This document shows, in pieces, positions 27,850 to 38,214 of a stretch of DNA of 64,000 nt. Positions within the stretch are counted from its first letter, which is position 1; every line of letters starts with the position of its first letter. Made by a program: the position numbers and the translations under genes. A model generated the notes under the pieces. That model saw only the letters and a program-made list of their open reading frames with translations, was not told where the DNA came from and did not search any database. Where the stretch lies: positions 186,001 to 250,000 of the forward strand of contig NZ_JAUSWB010000001.1 in NCBI RefSeq assembly GCF_030814955.1, in the 5' to 3' direction. This stretch comes from Planomicrobium stackebrandtii. Lineage in GTDB: Bacteria > Bacillota > Bacilli > Bacillales_A > Planococcaceae.

Positions 27850-28389
27850 TTACTCTCTGTCAATTCTGTACAGCACATGCCTTTTCAAAGGGCTGCCTTG
27901 TTCCAATTTTGGATGTTCAAATTCACCTTCTTTGGTCATGCCAATCCTCTTCATGACTGTTTGGGAAGGTTCATTGAGAGTCGAGGTAAATGAAAAAACC
28001 CTGGTCATATCCAATGGCCCGAACGCATAGGCAAGACAGGCCTGTGCGCCTTCGACCGCAAAGCCTTTTTTCCAGTAGCGTTTGTCGAGACGCCAGCCAA
28101 TTTCTGCAAACCCTTGTCCATTTATATCCATGGTAATTTCCAGCAAACCGATAAAGCCGATAAACGAACTGTCTTCTTTCTTTTCCACCGCCCACATTGT
28201 ATATCCCTTCTCATCCATGTGAGCTTCGAAGCGGTCGATTAAACGATCAGCATTTTCTCTACAAAGTAATCGTGGAAAATACTGCATTACTTCCGGATCT
28301 GCAGACATGGCCGCAAATGGATTGCGGTCCCGCTCTTTCCAACGCCGAAAGCCTAGCCGCTCGGATTCAAATAAATAACGCGTTGTCAT
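27850..28389 (-). CDS. GNAT acetyltransferase, RimJ/RimL type
   Basis: 179-residue N-acetyltransferase-like protein. ESERLGFRRWKERD at the start and AEIGWRLDKRYWKKGFAVEGAQA in the middle are the typical substrate-edge and acetyl-CoA-binding segments of the RimJ/RimL group. The target (amine, peptide or antibiotic) is not predictable. Strong SD (AAAGGAGG). Confidence 0.83.
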   Translation of the reverse strand: MTTRYLFESERLGFRRWKERDRNPFAAMSADPEVMQYFPRLLCRENADRLIDRFEAHMDEKGYTMWAVEKKEDSSFIGFIGLLEITMDINGQGFAEIGWRLDKRYWKKGFAVEGAQACLAYAFGPLDMTRVFSFTSTLNEPSQTVMKRIGMTKEGEFEHPKLEQGSPLKRHVLYRIDRE

Positions 28390-28563
28390 CGATACTCCTC
28401 CTTTATGTATACATCTACTTTTTTCTTTATCACACTTATCATTTTACCAAAGAATGTTAATTCTGAAAGCTGTCCACTTAACTGTCACTTTCCATCCCGA
28501 TATTTATTGAAAAATTTCATTAATATTAAAATGCTAAAAATAAAGATTGCAAAAAGCATTATT

Positions 28564-28605
28564 TTTTTGCATTATTATAGATAGGGATAATTATTAATGC
28601 AAAAA
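28564..28605. promoter_or_regulatory. Inverted TTTTTGCATTA / TAATGCAAAAA element before proline dehydrogenase
   Basis: Two 11-bp arms (28564-28574 and 28595-28605) separated by 20 bp, about 105 bp upstream of the coding region. Further TGCAAAAA or TTTTGCA copies lie at about 28548 and 28609. The cluster looks like a repressor or activator site at the promoter. Confidence 0.45.
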
Positions 28606-28708
28606 TATTTTGCACTCCAATTTTATTTCTTCCAAATAGGTATGTATATTCTATTCCTTATGCTGTTTGTTCCGCTAAAAAATTCAGAGAAGATTGGGGC
28701 AATAAAAA

Positions 28709-29683
28709 ATGATCGTCAAAAACTTTTTCATGCATCTTTCAGAAAACCAACTTTTAAATAAAGCAGCTCAAAACTACGGCTTTAAGCTCGGCGCACATAG
28801 TGTCGTAGCTGGAACCAATATTGAAGAAGCCATCGGCAGCATCAAGGAATTGAATGCACAAGGCATTAGCTGCACCATTGACAACCTCGGTGAATTTGTC
28901 CATGACAAAGCAGAAGCGCTGGAAGCGAAAAATCAGATTCTTGGAGTTGTAGATGCTATCCACCAGCACCGGGTCGACGCTCATATTTCACTAAAACCTT
29001 CACAGCTCGGTTTGGATATCGATTACGATTTTTGCCTGGAAAATATTAAAGAGATTGTTGCTAAGGCTTCCGAACATAATATCTTCATCAATTTCGATAT
29101 GGAAAACTATGCGCGTCTGCAGCCTTCCTTTGATCTGATGGATGAGCTATCGAAAGATTATAATAATATTGGAACGGTTATTCAATCTTATTTTATCCGT
29201 GCAGAAGACGATATCAAGAAATACAGCAATTACCGCCTGCGCATTGTTAAAGGCGCATATAAAGAGCCGGAAGCAGTAGCGTACCAAAGCAAAGAGGAAA
29301 TCGATGCCAACTTTATTGAATTGATCGAATATCATTTATTGAATGGCAAGTTTACATCTATTGCGACACATGACCACAACGTAATCGCACATGTAAAACA
29401 GTTTGTCATCGACCACAACATTCCGATGGAAAAATTCGAATTCCAAATGCTGTACGGCTTCCGCAAGGAAATGCAAGTAGAACTTGCACAACAAGGCTAT
29501 AATTTCTGCACATACATCCCATTCGGCACCGACTGGTACGGTTATTTCATGCGCAGATTAGCTGAACGCCCGCAAAACCTGAACCTGGTAGTGAAGCAAG
29601 TATTTACGAAAAAAACCAACACAGCAATCGGTGCTATTGCCGGAGCATTTTTGCTCGGCCGTCTGACAAGTAAAAAATCATAA
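28709..29683 (+). CDS. Proline dehydrogenase
   Basis: FAD enzyme that oxidises proline to pyrroline-5-carboxylate. 324 residues with the PRODH barrel motifs ISLKPSQLGLD, FINFDMENYA, RIVKGAYKEPE, SIATHDHNVI, FEFQMLYGFR and FGTDWYGYFMRRLAERPQN. Pyrroline-5-carboxylate dehydrogenase is not in the window. The C-terminus adds a glycine-rich hydrophobic tail (TAIGAIAGAFLLGRL) that may touch the membrane. Similar to B. subtilis PutB/FadM, so the symbol is left open. Ends in a terminator. Confidence 0.92.
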   Translation: MIVKNFFMHLSENQLLNKAAQNYGFKLGAHSVVAGTNIEEAIGSIKELNAQGISCTIDNLGEFVHDKAEALEAKNQILGVVDAIHQHRVDAHISLKPSQLGLDIDYDFCLENIKEIVAKASEHNIFINFDMENYARLQPSFDLMDELSKDYNNIGTVIQSYFIRAEDDIKKYSNYRLRIVKGAYKEPEAVAYQSKEEIDANFIELIEYHLLNGKFTSIATHDHNVIAHVKQFVIDHNIPMEKFEFQMLYGFRKEMQVELAQQGYNFCTYIPFGTDWYGYFMRRLAERPQNLNLVVKQVFTKKTNTAIGAIAGAFLLGRLTSKKS

Positions 29684-29726
29684 GCAACACTTGATGGAAA
29701 TATACAAGTTACTGATAACATAATTT

Positions 29727-29757
29727 AAACCTGGAGCCCTTTAAGGGTTCCAGGTTT
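29727..29757 (+). terminator. Terminator of proline dehydrogenase
   Basis: AAACCTGGAGCCC pairs with GGGTTCCAGGTTT (one mismatch). Confidence 0.8.
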
Positions 29758-29811
29758 CTTTTGCGCCGTTTACAAAATTTTTGGCAGCATGTAAATCGTT
29801 TTGTTTATTGA

Positions 29812-30678
29812 TTATTTTTTATTCCGGTACAGATACATCGTAAGCGGTGCGAAGATGGCTGTCATGATGGCGGAAACCAGCAGGACGTTAACCACTTGCT
29901 GCCACGTTCCCATTCCATGCATAAATCCGCGGACTGCAGTGGCAAGTGTGGAAATCGGATTGATGTTGACAAAGCCCTGCAGCCAGGTTGGCAGCGTTGT
30001 TGGATCCACGAAGACATTACTGATGAACGTCAATGGCATCATCACCAGGAAACTCATCATCATCAATGATTTTTCAGAACGCACAATTAACCCGAGAGCC
30101 GTCCAAATCCATGACAAGCTGAACGAAAAAACCAATACTAAAGCGATAGCGAGAAAAATTCCTACTGCCCCGCCTTCCGGCCGAAAGCCAAGCATCAACC
30201 CAAGCGCAATCATCACGACAGAGGCCATCGTATAACGGACAACGTCCACCAGCAATGCGCCGATCAAAGCAGATGGCAGCCAGATCGGCAAGGTCCGGAA
30301 ACGGTCAAAAATGCCTTTTCGTATATCATTGTTCAAATCGATTCCTGTATATACCGTAATTTGTGCAACGGTCATAACCAAGATGCCTGGCAGCAGAAAT
30401 TGCAGGTAGTCACTGGTCGATCCTGCGATGGCTCCACCGAATAAATACGTGAACATCAACAGGAAAATGATTGGAAACAAAGTTACATCAAACATCTGTT
30501 CAGGAATGTGTTTGATCCGCAAAAGGGCCCGTGAAGCAAAAGCCATTGTCGATGACCAGCCACTTGCCGGATCCGGCCTTTTGCCTGAAGCGATGGCTTG
30601 CAGCAGGCGCTCATCTGTACTTCCTTCTATGCCGTTTGCTGCACTGGCCGTTTCTCTTGTTTGCTGTTGTACAGTCAT
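29812..30678 (-). CDS. ABC-2 type exporter permease (DrrB-like)
   Basis: 288-residue integral membrane protein with about six hydrophobic segments, of the ABC-2/DrrB family that forms drug or lipid exporters. It carries the family segment MLMTYLF-like near 72 and [18 protein letters not shown]. The N-terminal 40 residues are hydrophilic and variable. Its start overlaps the stop of the ATPase gene by 4 bp, so the two make one exporter. Substrate unknown. Confidence 0.85.
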   Translation of the reverse strand: MTVQQQTRETASAANGIEGSTDERLLQAIASGKRPDPASGWSSTMAFASRALLRIKHIPEQMFDVTLFPIIFLLMFTYLFGGAIAGSTSDYLQFLLPGILVMTVAQITVYTGIDLNNDIRKGIFDRFRTLPIWLPSALIGALLVDVVRYTMASVVMIALGLMLGFRPEGGAVGIFLAIALVLVFSFSLSWIWTALGLIVRSEKSLMMMSFLVMMPLTFISNVFVDPTTLPTWLQGFVNINPISTLATAVRGFMHGMGTWQQVVNVLLVSAIMTAIFAPLTMYLYRNKK

Positions 30679-31679
30679 AAGATCTCCTCCCCGGAATCTT
30701 GTTGTTCGGTCGAATGGCCAGTCAAAGTCAGGAACACCTCATCAAGGCTTGGACGGCCCAAGGAAAAATCGCTGACCTCAATGCGTCGGCGCGCAAATTC
30801 CCCTAAGGCTTCACCCACCCGTATCGAGTCGTCTGCCTGTGCCGTCAGCGATGTAGAATCAGTCCCGAGGTGAACTGCTGCGCCCAAATAGTCTTCAAGT
30901 ATGTCAATAGCCAGTTGTCGGTCTTCGGCATGGACGAGCTGGACATTTAAGGTTCCGCGGCCGACCGATGCTTTCAATTCACTGCTTGTGCCTTCTGCGA
31001 TAATTTTGCCGCGTTGGATGACCCCAATCCGATCTGCCAGCTGATCTGCTTCTTCCAGGTATTGAGTGGTCAGCATAACCGTCGTCCCAGTACGAACCAA
31101 AGCACGAATGATGTCCCAAACCTGGTTGCGGCTTCGTGGGTCGAGCCCGCTCGTTGGCTCATCCAAGAACAACAAATCCGGTGTCACCACAATGCTTGCC
31201 GCAATGTCAATCCTACGGCGCATACCCCCTGAATATTTTTTTACTTGGCGTTTTGCCGCATGGTCCAGTCCAAATGCTGTCAGCAATTCCATAGCTCTTG
31301 TTTTCGCCTGTCTGCGTGTATAGCCCATCAGACGGGCAATCAGCATCAGGTTCTCTATACCAGTCAAATCTTCATCAATCGAGGCATATTGTCCCGTCAG
31401 GCTGATTCGCTTTCTTATGGCAGCACCATCTGAAACAAGGTCATTGCCAAAAATGCGGGCACTGCCGGCATCAGCAGGAAGAAGTGTTGCCAGCATGCGG
31501 ATTGTGGTGGTTTTCCCGGCTCCATTCGGACCTAAAAAACCGTAAACCGTGCCTTTTTGAATAGCCAAATCCACACCATCTACTGCGGCTTCTTTACCGT
31601 AAATCTTTACTAATCCATTGGCTTCGATTGCCCAGTCATTCTTCTGCAGGATCTTTTTGTCTTCCTTCAAAATCCTCAC
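30675..31679 (-). CDS. ABC exporter ATPase (DrrA/daunorubicin-resistance type)
   Basis: 334-residue ATP-binding subunit. Walker [11 protein letters not shown], signature [12 protein letters not shown], Walker [18 protein letters not shown] and the H-loop replaced by Q in [10 protein letters not shown] are features of the DrrA subgroup. The C-terminal 90 residues form the DrrA-type accessory domain. The N-terminus is uncertain: GTG 31679 is open, and a TTG at 31670 is closer to the SD GGGTGAGG. Confidence 0.87.
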   Translation of the reverse strand: MRILKEDKKILQKNDWAIEANGLVKIYGKEAAVDGVDLAIQKGTVYGFLGPNGAGKTTTIRMLATLLPADAGSARIFGNDLVSDGAAIRKRISLTGQYASIDEDLTGIENLMLIARLMGYTRRQAKTRAMELLTAFGLDHAAKRQVKKYSGGMRRRIDIAASIVVTPDLLFLDEPTSGLDPRSRNQVWDIIRALVRTGTTVMLTTQYLEEADQLADRIGVIQRGKIIAEGTSSELKASVGRGTLNVQLVHAEDRQLAIDILEDYLGAAVHLGTDSTSLTAQADDSIRVGEALGEFARRRIEVSDFSLGRPSLDEVFLTLTGHSTEQQDSGEEIL

Positions 31680-32054
31680 CCTTTTCTATAGGTTAGTGGA
31701 TACTTTCAACGAATCAAAAACCAGGTTAACTACAGGAACAGCTGAATAAAGAACAACACCATCAATTTTTTGAACAAATCCACGGCGCAGCAATGAGGTG
31801 TCTTTATTCCCGAAAACCAATTCTTAAATACCTGTTTATGTCATCCATCTTTTCCAAAGCCGTATACCGTTTATATTTCTCATTATACCAAACGTTTGTT
31901 CCTATTAAAAGCGCGAATAATCAATTTATTCAAATTAAAACGGCAAAATTTCATCAAACTGAAGACTAAGACTAGAAAGCAAACAAGGCTGAATGCATAT
32001 AGAGCGATGCATTCAGCCTTGTTTGATTTCACTTTGAAACAAGCTACTCGATTG
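31680..32054. other. Intergenic stretch with terminator of the oxidoreductase gene
   Basis: No supported gene. It contains the promoter side of the DrrAB-like operon and the hairpin at 31981-32024. Confidence 0.5.
31981..32024 (-). terminator. Terminator of the NADP oxidoreductase gene
   Basis: Perfect 18-bp stem AAACAAGGCTGAATGCAT and its complement with an 8-nt loop. Confidence 0.8.
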
Positions 32055-33026
32055 TTATAAATTTGGATGCGGCAATGTAATAACAACACTTCCCCGTTTA
32101 TGCCCATTTTCAACATATGAATGAGCTTCCGCAGTTTGTTCTAACGGATAGCTTCTATCTATTACTGATTTAATCTTTCCAGTCTCAATCAATTCCTTTA
32201 GGAAAAGCAAATCTTGTTTTCGCATCGGCGCTACCCCGCCTTTCAATTTCTTGCTGCCACTTACTGACGTGGCGATCATCCGGCCAAATTCCGGCAGTCC
32301 AGCTGCTGCTGCCAGGTAGATTCCATTTGCCTTAAGGGATTTTTTGCATTGAGTAAATAGTAATTTGCCTACCGTGTCAAAAATAATGTCGTATGTCTCC
32401 CCCGTTAAAGTGAAGTTTTTTATATTGTAATCGATCGTATGATCAGCTCCCAACGATTTCACCAGTTCTATATTTCTTGCGCTGCAGACCGCAGTTACTT
32501 CTGTTCCAAAATATTTGGCCAGTTGCACCGCATAAGTACCCAGAGCTCCGGATGCACCATAAATAAGCACTTTTTGGCCTTTGTGAATATGCCCTCTATC
32601 GCGAAGAAAATATAAGGATGTTGTAGCGCCGAAAGGCACAGACGCCGCTTCTTCAAATGTCATATTGACCGGCTTTATCGCGATTGCACCACTTTCTTTG
32701 AGACATGCAAATTCAGCATTTGCCCCCAGTTTGGCGCCAGTTCCGCAAAATACTAAATCTCCTTTTTTAAAAAGATTAGCGTCTTTTCCGGTCGCTTCGA
32801 CTTCTCCAGCCAACTCAGAACCCAATATCCCAATTTTAGGCTTTTTCAGACCATAGAAAAGCCTGACTGCAAACGGATCCGCCCTTCGCACTTTGCAGTC
32901 TCCCGAGGTTGCGGTCGTGGCATATACTTTGATCAATACTTCATCATCTTTTGGAATGGGTTTTTTAACTTCTCCAAGCTTCAGTACTTCCGGTGGCCCA
33001 TATCTGGTATGAACACTCGCTTTCAT
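32055..33026 (-). CDS. Zinc-independent NAD(P)-dependent alcohol dehydrogenase / quinone oxidoreductase
   Basis: 323-residue medium-chain dehydrogenase. It has the GroES-like N-terminal domain and the Rossmann motif VLIYGASGALGTYAVQLAK near 147, but not the catalytic zinc-binding GHE motif, so it belongs to the quinone-oxidoreductase branch. The physiological substrate is unknown. SD AAAGGAG. A DUF4386 membrane protein gene lies 30 bp upstream on the same strand, a pairing seen in other Bacillales. Confidence 0.87.
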   Translation of the reverse strand: MKASVHTRYGPPEVLKLGEVKKPIPKDDEVLIKVYATTATSGDCKVRRADPFAVRLFYGLKKPKIGILGSELAGEVEATGKDANLFKKGDLVFCGTGAKLGANAEFACLKESGAIAIKPVNMTFEEAASVPFGATTSLYFLRDRGHIHKGQKVLIYGASGALGTYAVQLAKYFGTEVTAVCSARNIELVKSLGADHTIDYNIKNFTLTGETYDIIFDTVGKLLFTQCKKSLKANGIYLAAAAGLPEFGRMIATSVSGSKKLKGGVAPMRKQDLLFLKELIETGKIKSVIDRSYPLEQTAEAHSYVENGHKRGSVVITLPHPNL

Positions 33027-33055
33027 GAAAAAAATCTCCTTTCATTGTCAGCACC

Positions 33056-33775
33056 TCAAGATTTGATCTCAGGTATTTTCTTGCCTTTCACCAATAGCCA
33101 GATGGCTAATGCCAATTCCCCAATTGCCCCAGGAATGGCTACGATGAGTATGAACATGGTCTCGAAATCGGAGTAGTTTGACAGGATAATTTTAGCAAAG
33201 CTGTCGATCAGGTAACCCAAACCAGCCAGCATCACTAAAATTCCAAGAAGTTTTGGCATAAACCCGGATTTGAAGACCAAATAACCGATTAGGAGCAAAT
33301 GAACACCGAAAAACACAAGTCCAATTAGCCATCCGTTTCTAAAAGCGTCAATCAGCAGCATTACTTGAGCCTGCAATTGATTTGTTTCCAGCAGCGCCGA
33401 GTAACTTTCTTCATTTAATAGCTCCAGAACACTCAAAAAATTAAAAATGGCAGCTGTAAAAATTGCGGTGTATGTCAACCTGAACAATGCCGCCAACAAC
33501 GCAAAACTTTTATTTACCCGTTTCAGCAAAATGTAAAGTGCCCATGAAATGATTACATCTAAAACAAGGATAATGACAAAACTGGCGATTGCCAATCGGA
33601 ATAGGAGTTCATTGTCAGTGAGATTAGTTACTGTCGCCGCTGCGTCACCTGGTATGATAAAGCTTTCAATCACAAAAAAATTCGCAAATATAGCCAACAA
33701 AGCCATAAGCAGCAATCCGAATCCTATAACTTTGGCATAAAATTGCGGGTGTTTTTCAGTACTGCCCGTATACAT
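33056..33775 (-). CDS. DUF4386 family membrane protein
   Basis: 239-residue integral membrane protein with about six hydrophobic segments. It has the DUF4386 pattern: an early helix, AFRNGWLIGLVFFGVHLLLIGYL in the middle and GYLIDSFAKI later. Function unknown. ATG 33775 follows GGAGGGA; the open frame extends upstream without an SD. Probably cotranscribed with the downstream oxidoreductase gene. Confidence 0.85.
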   Translation of the reverse strand: MYTGSTEKHPQFYAKVIGFGLLLMALLAIFANFFVIESFIIPGDAAATVTNLTDNELLFRLAIASFVIILVLDVIISWALYILLKRVNKSFALLAALFRLTYTAIFTAAIFNFLSVLELLNEESYSALLETNQLQAQVMLLIDAFRNGWLIGLVFFGVHLLLIGYLVFKSGFMPKLLGILVMLAGLGYLIDSFAKIILSNYSDFETMFILIVAIPGAIGELALAIWLLVKGKKIPEIKS

Positions 33776-34277
33776 TTTAATCCCTCCAATTATCACTTTG
33801 AATTCAGAAAAGGAAAAGCAAATGACAAGCATCCATCAGGCTTCGGAATCTTTTTTAGAATTTCCGTTCTCCCTCCTTTATTGAAAATAAACTTGCAAAC
33901 GCACACATTTTCCATAAGCAGCTGCAGGAGCTGACACGGGGTTTCTCGTAAGAGCGAAATGATTTGGGGAAACAAACAGGGAAAGTCGTAAAAGTATATG
34001 CAGGGCTCAAAATGATATTTAGTTATCAGAATAATCAGATATATTAAGGCGATCTTAAACCTAAACCCTTTTTTTATCAATTTTATTCAACTTTTTTCCT
34101 GTCATTTCTTTTACAACTTTGAATCCCTGCACTTCATGTCCAGCCAATGATTAACCTGAATATTTCACCCCCCATTCAACCTGACTGCAATAAAAAACGA
34201 TCGCAAGGCTCATGAGCACCTTGCGATCGTTTTAGCTTTGTGTTTTATGATCCATAGAACCATAAAATTTAAATACA
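33776..34277. other. Intergenic stretch with terminator of the ABC importer
   Basis: About 500 bp with no supported gene. The only clear structure is the hairpin at 34194-34233. Confidence 0.5.
34194..34233 (-). terminator. Terminator of the ABC importer operon
   Basis: AAAACGATCGCAAGG and its perfect complement around CTCATGAGCA. Confidence 0.85.
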
Positions 34278-35348
34278 TCAACTCGAAATCAAAGACCCTT
34301 CCTGCACCGGTGCATTTTTCAGTGAAATACCGACAAAATTGCCTGTCTGGAAACGCGAAGAAAATACTGATTCGTGGATGGTCCAGGTTTCTTCACCGAC
34401 CTCCACCGTATAGTGGATTTCGTGGCCCTGGTACTGGACAAATGACACAACTCCTTGCAAACCGTCGCTTTCTGCCGGCATCAATTGGAACTGTTCAGGC
34501 CGCACGGGGTATATGCCGTTCTCTTTAAAGCTGTCTGCAACGCCGAGATCCGGCCAGACGTTCTTCGGATCTATGGCGGGGACGAATTGATCGTTGTGCC
34601 ACTGACCCTTCACCAGGTTGCATTTGCCGACAAACGTCGCGACAAATGCTGTCTCCGGACGCGTATACAGGACTTCCGGGGGTGCGATCTGTTCAATGCG
34701 CCCCTGGTTCATGACGACAATCTTATCGGCGATTGCCAGTGCTTCTCCCTGGTCATGAGTGACAAAAACAATGGAGGCTTTGGTTTCCCGATGCAACTTT
34801 TGTATTTCTTTACGCATCTCCATCCGCAGCTCGACATCCAGTGCACTAAGCGGCTCGTCCATCAGCAGAAGATTCGGCAATGGCGCAATGGCCCGTGCCA
34901 ACGCCACACGCTGTTTCTGGCCTCCTGACAGTTCTGAAGGATAGCGTTCGGCCAGCGCATTCAGTCCGACCAGCTTCAGCACTTCATCGATCCGTTCTTG
35001 AAGCTCTTTCTTGCCTTCTTTAATTTTATTTGGGTGGTAGCTAAGCGGAAACTTAACGTGTTCTGCGACCGTCATATGCGGCCATAGCGCAAACGACTGG
35101 AATACCATGCCGATGTTGCGTTTCTCAGGCGGGAGGACGCGCTTTGTTGATGCCAAAACCGTGTCGTCCATTGCAATCGTCCCTTCTGTAGGTCCCATAA
35201 ATCCAGCCAGCAGCTTTAATAGGGTCGTTTTTCCGCAACCCGAAGGACCCAGCACGGCAATAAACTCCCCGTCGCCGATTTCCAAATCGATCGAATGGAG
35301 CGCAGTAAACGATCCGTAATTTTTTGATACATTATTCACTTTGATCAT
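34278..35348 (-). CDS. ABC importer ATPase (FbpC/PotA type)
   Basis: 356-residue ATPase energising the permease encoded just upstream. Walker A GPSGCGKTT, signature LSGGQKQRVALARA, Walker B LLMDEPLSALD, H-loop FVTHDQGEAL, then a C-terminal TOBE domain. ATG 35348 forms an ATGA overlap with the permease stop; the open frame upstream of it lies within the permease gene. The FbpC-type subgroup serves iron, phosphonate or sugar-phosphate importers. Confidence 0.9.
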   Translation of the reverse strand: MIKVNNVSKNYGSFTALHSIDLEIGDGEFIAVLGPSGCGKTTLLKLLAGFMGPTEGTIAMDDTVLASTKRVLPPEKRNIGMVFQSFALWPHMTVAEHVKFPLSYHPNKIKEGKKELQERIDEVLKLVGLNALAERYPSELSGGQKQRVALARAIAPLPNLLLMDEPLSALDVELRMEMRKEIQKLHRETKASIVFVTHDQGEALAIADKIVVMNQGRIEQIAPPEVLYTRPETAFVATFVGKCNLVKGQWHNDQFVPAIDPKNVWPDLGVADSFKENGIYPVRPEQFQLMPAESDGLQGVVSFVQYQGHEIHYTVEVGEETWTIHESVFSSRFQTGNFVGISLKNAPVQEGSLISS

Positions 35349-37087
35349 TTGTTTTTCAGCACCTTTCTGTCCCAAAGCTTGCCAAGCAGCATAAACAATC
35401 CCCCGCCGAGCAGGATGCCCAGTACGAGAACCGTGGAAAAAGCGGTAGAATATGTAGAATAACCTGCCTGTTCGTAGCCAAAAATGACAACGCCGACCGT
35501 CTCAGAGCCTGATGACCACAATAAACTGGATACTGTCAACTCCGTGAGTGCCATTAAGAACACTAACAACGCTCCGCTTAAAATGCCTGGAAACAGCAGT
35601 GGCAATAAAATCCGCCGCCATTTTGCCCAGCCGGCAGCGCCAGAAGTACGTGCTGCTTCTTCCATCGACGGATCGATCTGCAAAAATGCCGTGTAGCTTC
35701 CTCTGACCTGCAGCACCAAAAAGCGGGTGGCATAAGCGATAAAAAGGATCCACACTGTGCCGTATATCCCTGGATTCCATCCCGGTAAAGGCTCCAGCCA
35801 CATGAAAATCATACACAGCGCAAATACTGTACCCGGCAGCGCAAATGGAATGGTTATGAACAGCTCAGCTGCCTTCGTACTCCAATCCGGATACTTAAAG
35901 CGCAAATACGCCATTGCAGTACCGAACACCAAACAGACCAGCATGGTGAAAAACGCCAGCTGCAAACTGTTCGTCAGCGCCGATAAAGGCTTGGAATCTG
36001 TCAGAAACACATACTCGTAGTTCCGCAGCGACAAGTTCTCCAAGTTGAATGGAACCCCATAAGCTGAGATGAGAGACAATGCGCCCATCGTAATCAGCGG
36101 CATCAGGCTCGTTACCAATAAGAAAATCCACAGCGACACTTCCAGCAACTTTTGCCTGCCGGCAGATAAATAGATGCGCGGCGTTAGATCGCTCCTGTTT
36201 GTTTCATTGACACGGCTGCGGCGCAGCAAGAACCATTGCAGAATTGTCCCGGCTAACGCAATAATGCCGAGTATAACGGATAACACAGCTGCACGCGAAA
36301 AAGCGGAAGGGCCAAATCCGACGACTTGCTCGTAGATGTAAGTACTCAACACCCGTATATTGGCCGGCGTTCCGAGAAATGCCGGAATTCCGAAATTATC
36401 GAGATTCGACAGGAACGCAATCAGTCCGCCGCTGGCAATGCCCGGCAGCGCCAGCGGCAGTACGACTTTTCGGAATGCACGCTTTTTAGACAGCCCGCTG
36501 GTCGCAGCTGCTTCTTCCAGTTCACGCGGAATTTTCCGAAATACATTAACCGTAAACAGGTACACGAGCGGATAATGCGAAATTCCGAGCAGCAGGATGA
36601 TCCCGCCGATGCTGTATAAGTTTGGAGCTTCCAGACTTCCCGGTAACCAAGACAGCACCGCATTTACCGGACCCGAAGCACTGAAAAATTGCGTCCATGC
36701 CAACGTCGTAATATAGGAAGGAATGATGAACGGCAAAAAGATAAACAACTGCATCGCCCGTTTGCCGCTCAGCTGGACATAAGCGACAATCCAGGAAAAC
36801 AGCACCCCAAGCACTAATGCAAGGATTGTAGAACCTGCTACAATGAGCAGTGTGTTTTGCACCGTCTTCCAGGTTGCCGGCTCTCTCAATACTTCTGTGT
36901 AATACTGGAAAGTCAGCGATCCGTCATCAACGAAGCTAAGCCAGATGAGCCGCATCACCGGCAATAAGAAAAAAACAAAAATGGCCAATAGGCCGATTAC
37001 TTTATACAGATTTTTTTTTTGAAAAAAGAGAGAAAAAGAGGAATCCCTCTCTTTTCTCTCTTCAACCATTGGCTGTTTTGCTGTCAT
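35345..37087 (-). CDS. ABC importer permease, fused two-domain (FbpB type)
   Basis: 580-residue membrane protein formed of two MetI-like permease halves, each with an EAA loop (EEAAATSGLSKKRAFRKVVLPLALPG and EEAARTSGAAGWAKWRRILLPLLFPG, partial signatures), about 12 helices in all. Such fused permeases occur in the Fe3+/AfuB/PhnU-V class. SD AGGAG before ATG. Lies 35 bp downstream of the binding-protein gene. The substrate is discussed under the binding protein. Confidence 0.9.
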   Translation of the reverse strand: MTAKQPMVEERKERDSSFSLFFQKKNLYKVIGLLAIFVFFLLPVMRLIWLSFVDDGSLTFQYYTEVLREPATWKTVQNTLLIVAGSTILALVLGVLFSWIVAYVQLSGKRAMQLFIFLPFIIPSYITTLAWTQFFSASGPVNAVLSWLPGSLEAPNLYSIGGIILLLGISHYPLVYLFTVNVFRKIPRELEEAAATSGLSKKRAFRKVVLPLALPGIASGGLIAFLSNLDNFGIPAFLGTPANIRVLSTYIYEQVVGFGPSAFSRAAVLSVILGIIALAGTILQWFLLRRSRVNETNRSDLTPRIYLSAGRQKLLEVSLWIFLLVTSLMPLITMGALSLISAYGVPFNLENLSLRNYEYVFLTDSKPLSALTNSLQLAFFTMLVCLVFGTAMAYLRFKYPDWSTKAAELFITIPFALPGTVFALCMIFMWLEPLPGWNPGIYGTVWILFIAYATRFLVLQVRGSYTAFLQIDPSMEEAARTSGAAGWAKWRRILLPLLFPGILSGALLVFLMALTELTVSSLLWSSGSETVGVVIFGYEQAGYSTYSTAFSTVLVLGILLGGGLFMLLGKLWDRKVLKNK

Positions 37088-37122
37088 ATTTGTAACTCCT
37101 CACGTCGAAATTCCGCTGCTGA

Positions 37123-38151
37123 TTACTGACCGAAAATCTGTCCGAACTTCGCTTTGTCTTCGTCCCGCGTTTCCAATAGTTCCACCGCTTCTGCATCCAG
37201 GATGGTCATTTCATCCAGCGTTTTCAATCCTTCGGGTGCTTCCACGCCTTCACGGATTGGTGTATAGCCCTGCTCTGAAGCCAATTGTTGCCCCTCTTCT
37301 GACAAGATGAAATCGACAAATGCTTTCGATGCTTCTTCATTTTCTGTATTCGCCATGATGCCCACTGGCTCGGTGATGACAGGAACGCCCTCTTCCGGAT
37401 AAACTAATTCTACCGGTGATCCCTCACTTTTCGCTCGTGCCGCCAAATAATCCACAATTACGCCGTAATTTTTATCACCGGTCGCGACGCTTTCCAATAC
37501 TGCTCCATTGCCTTGAGTAATGGTAATGTCATTAGCACGGAGCGCTTCATAAAACTCCCAGCCCATGCCATCCTGTCGGGTCATGACACCCAGGTTATAG
37601 GCAGCTGCACCGGAATATAGCGGACTTGGCATGACGGCTTGACCGCTGGTCGTTTCATCAGTCAAAGCTTCCCAGCTGGTTGGAATTTCAGTAACTTCGT
37701 TAGTATTTATAATCAGGCCAGTCGCCATGATTTTAGTTCCTGCATAGGTACCGTCCGGATCGACAAATGCTTCATCGATAGATTCGGCTTCAGGCGATTC
37801 ATAGGCCAAGAGGAGCTCCTCCGCCTTGAAATTCTCGAATGTTACAGAATCAGCAACCAGCAGGACATCTGCCTGGATATTGCCTCCCTGATTTTCCGCT
37901 TGAATTTTCGAAACGACTTCTTCGGTACCCGAGCGGAATATACTGATATCGACTTCCGGATTCTGTTCTTTAAAGGCGTCCACTAGCGCTTGTGCATCCG
38001 CATCTGGCTGGGATGTATAGAAATCCAGGGAACCGGAAACTCCAGCTCCACCTTCAGCTGATTCCGTACCTGCAGTGCTTTCCTCGCTGCCGCAAGCCGC
38101 TAAAAATGTTGCCAAGCACAATGATGCCGAACCAAAAAAGATTTTTTTCAT
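37123..38151 (-). CDS. ABC importer substrate-binding lipoprotein (AfuA/PhnS-like)
   Basis: 342-residue lipoprotein: signal peptide with lipobox LAAC (C20), then a type-2 periplasmic-binding fold. Annotation tools often label the family ferric-iron binding, but the paired tyrosines of FbpA are not seen. AfuA of Actinobacillus is known to bind hexose-phosphates, and PhnS binds aminoethylphosphonate. The promoter carries a PhoP-box-like repeat, so an organophosphate or phosphonate substrate is the better guess; this is inference. First gene of the operon. SD GGGGGAAATAGG. Confidence 0.82.
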   Translation of the reverse strand: MKKIFFGSASLCLATFLAACGSEESTAGTESAEGGAGVSGSLDFYTSQPDADAQALVDAFKEQNPEVDISIFRSGTEEVVSKIQAENQGGNIQADVLLVADSVTFENFKAEELLLAYESPEAESIDEAFVDPDGTYAGTKIMATGLIINTNEVTEIPTSWEALTDETTSGQAVMPSPLYSGAAAYNLGVMTRQDGMGWEFYEALRANDITITQGNGAVLESVATGDKNYGVIVDYLAARAKSEGSPVELVYPEEGVPVITEPVGIMANTENEEASKAFVDFILSEEGQQLASEQGYTPIREGVEAPEGLKTLDEMTILDAEAVELLETRDEDKAKFGQIFGQ

Positions 38152-38214
38152 CCTATTTCCCCCTTGAGTTTTATGTCGGCCTTTATTGCATTCATTATGT
38201 AAAGACTCTAGATA

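Noticed and set aside
37123-38151. Binding protein as a ferric-iron binder
   Set aside because: No paired tyrosines and no Fur-like box; the promoter points to phosphate control instead.
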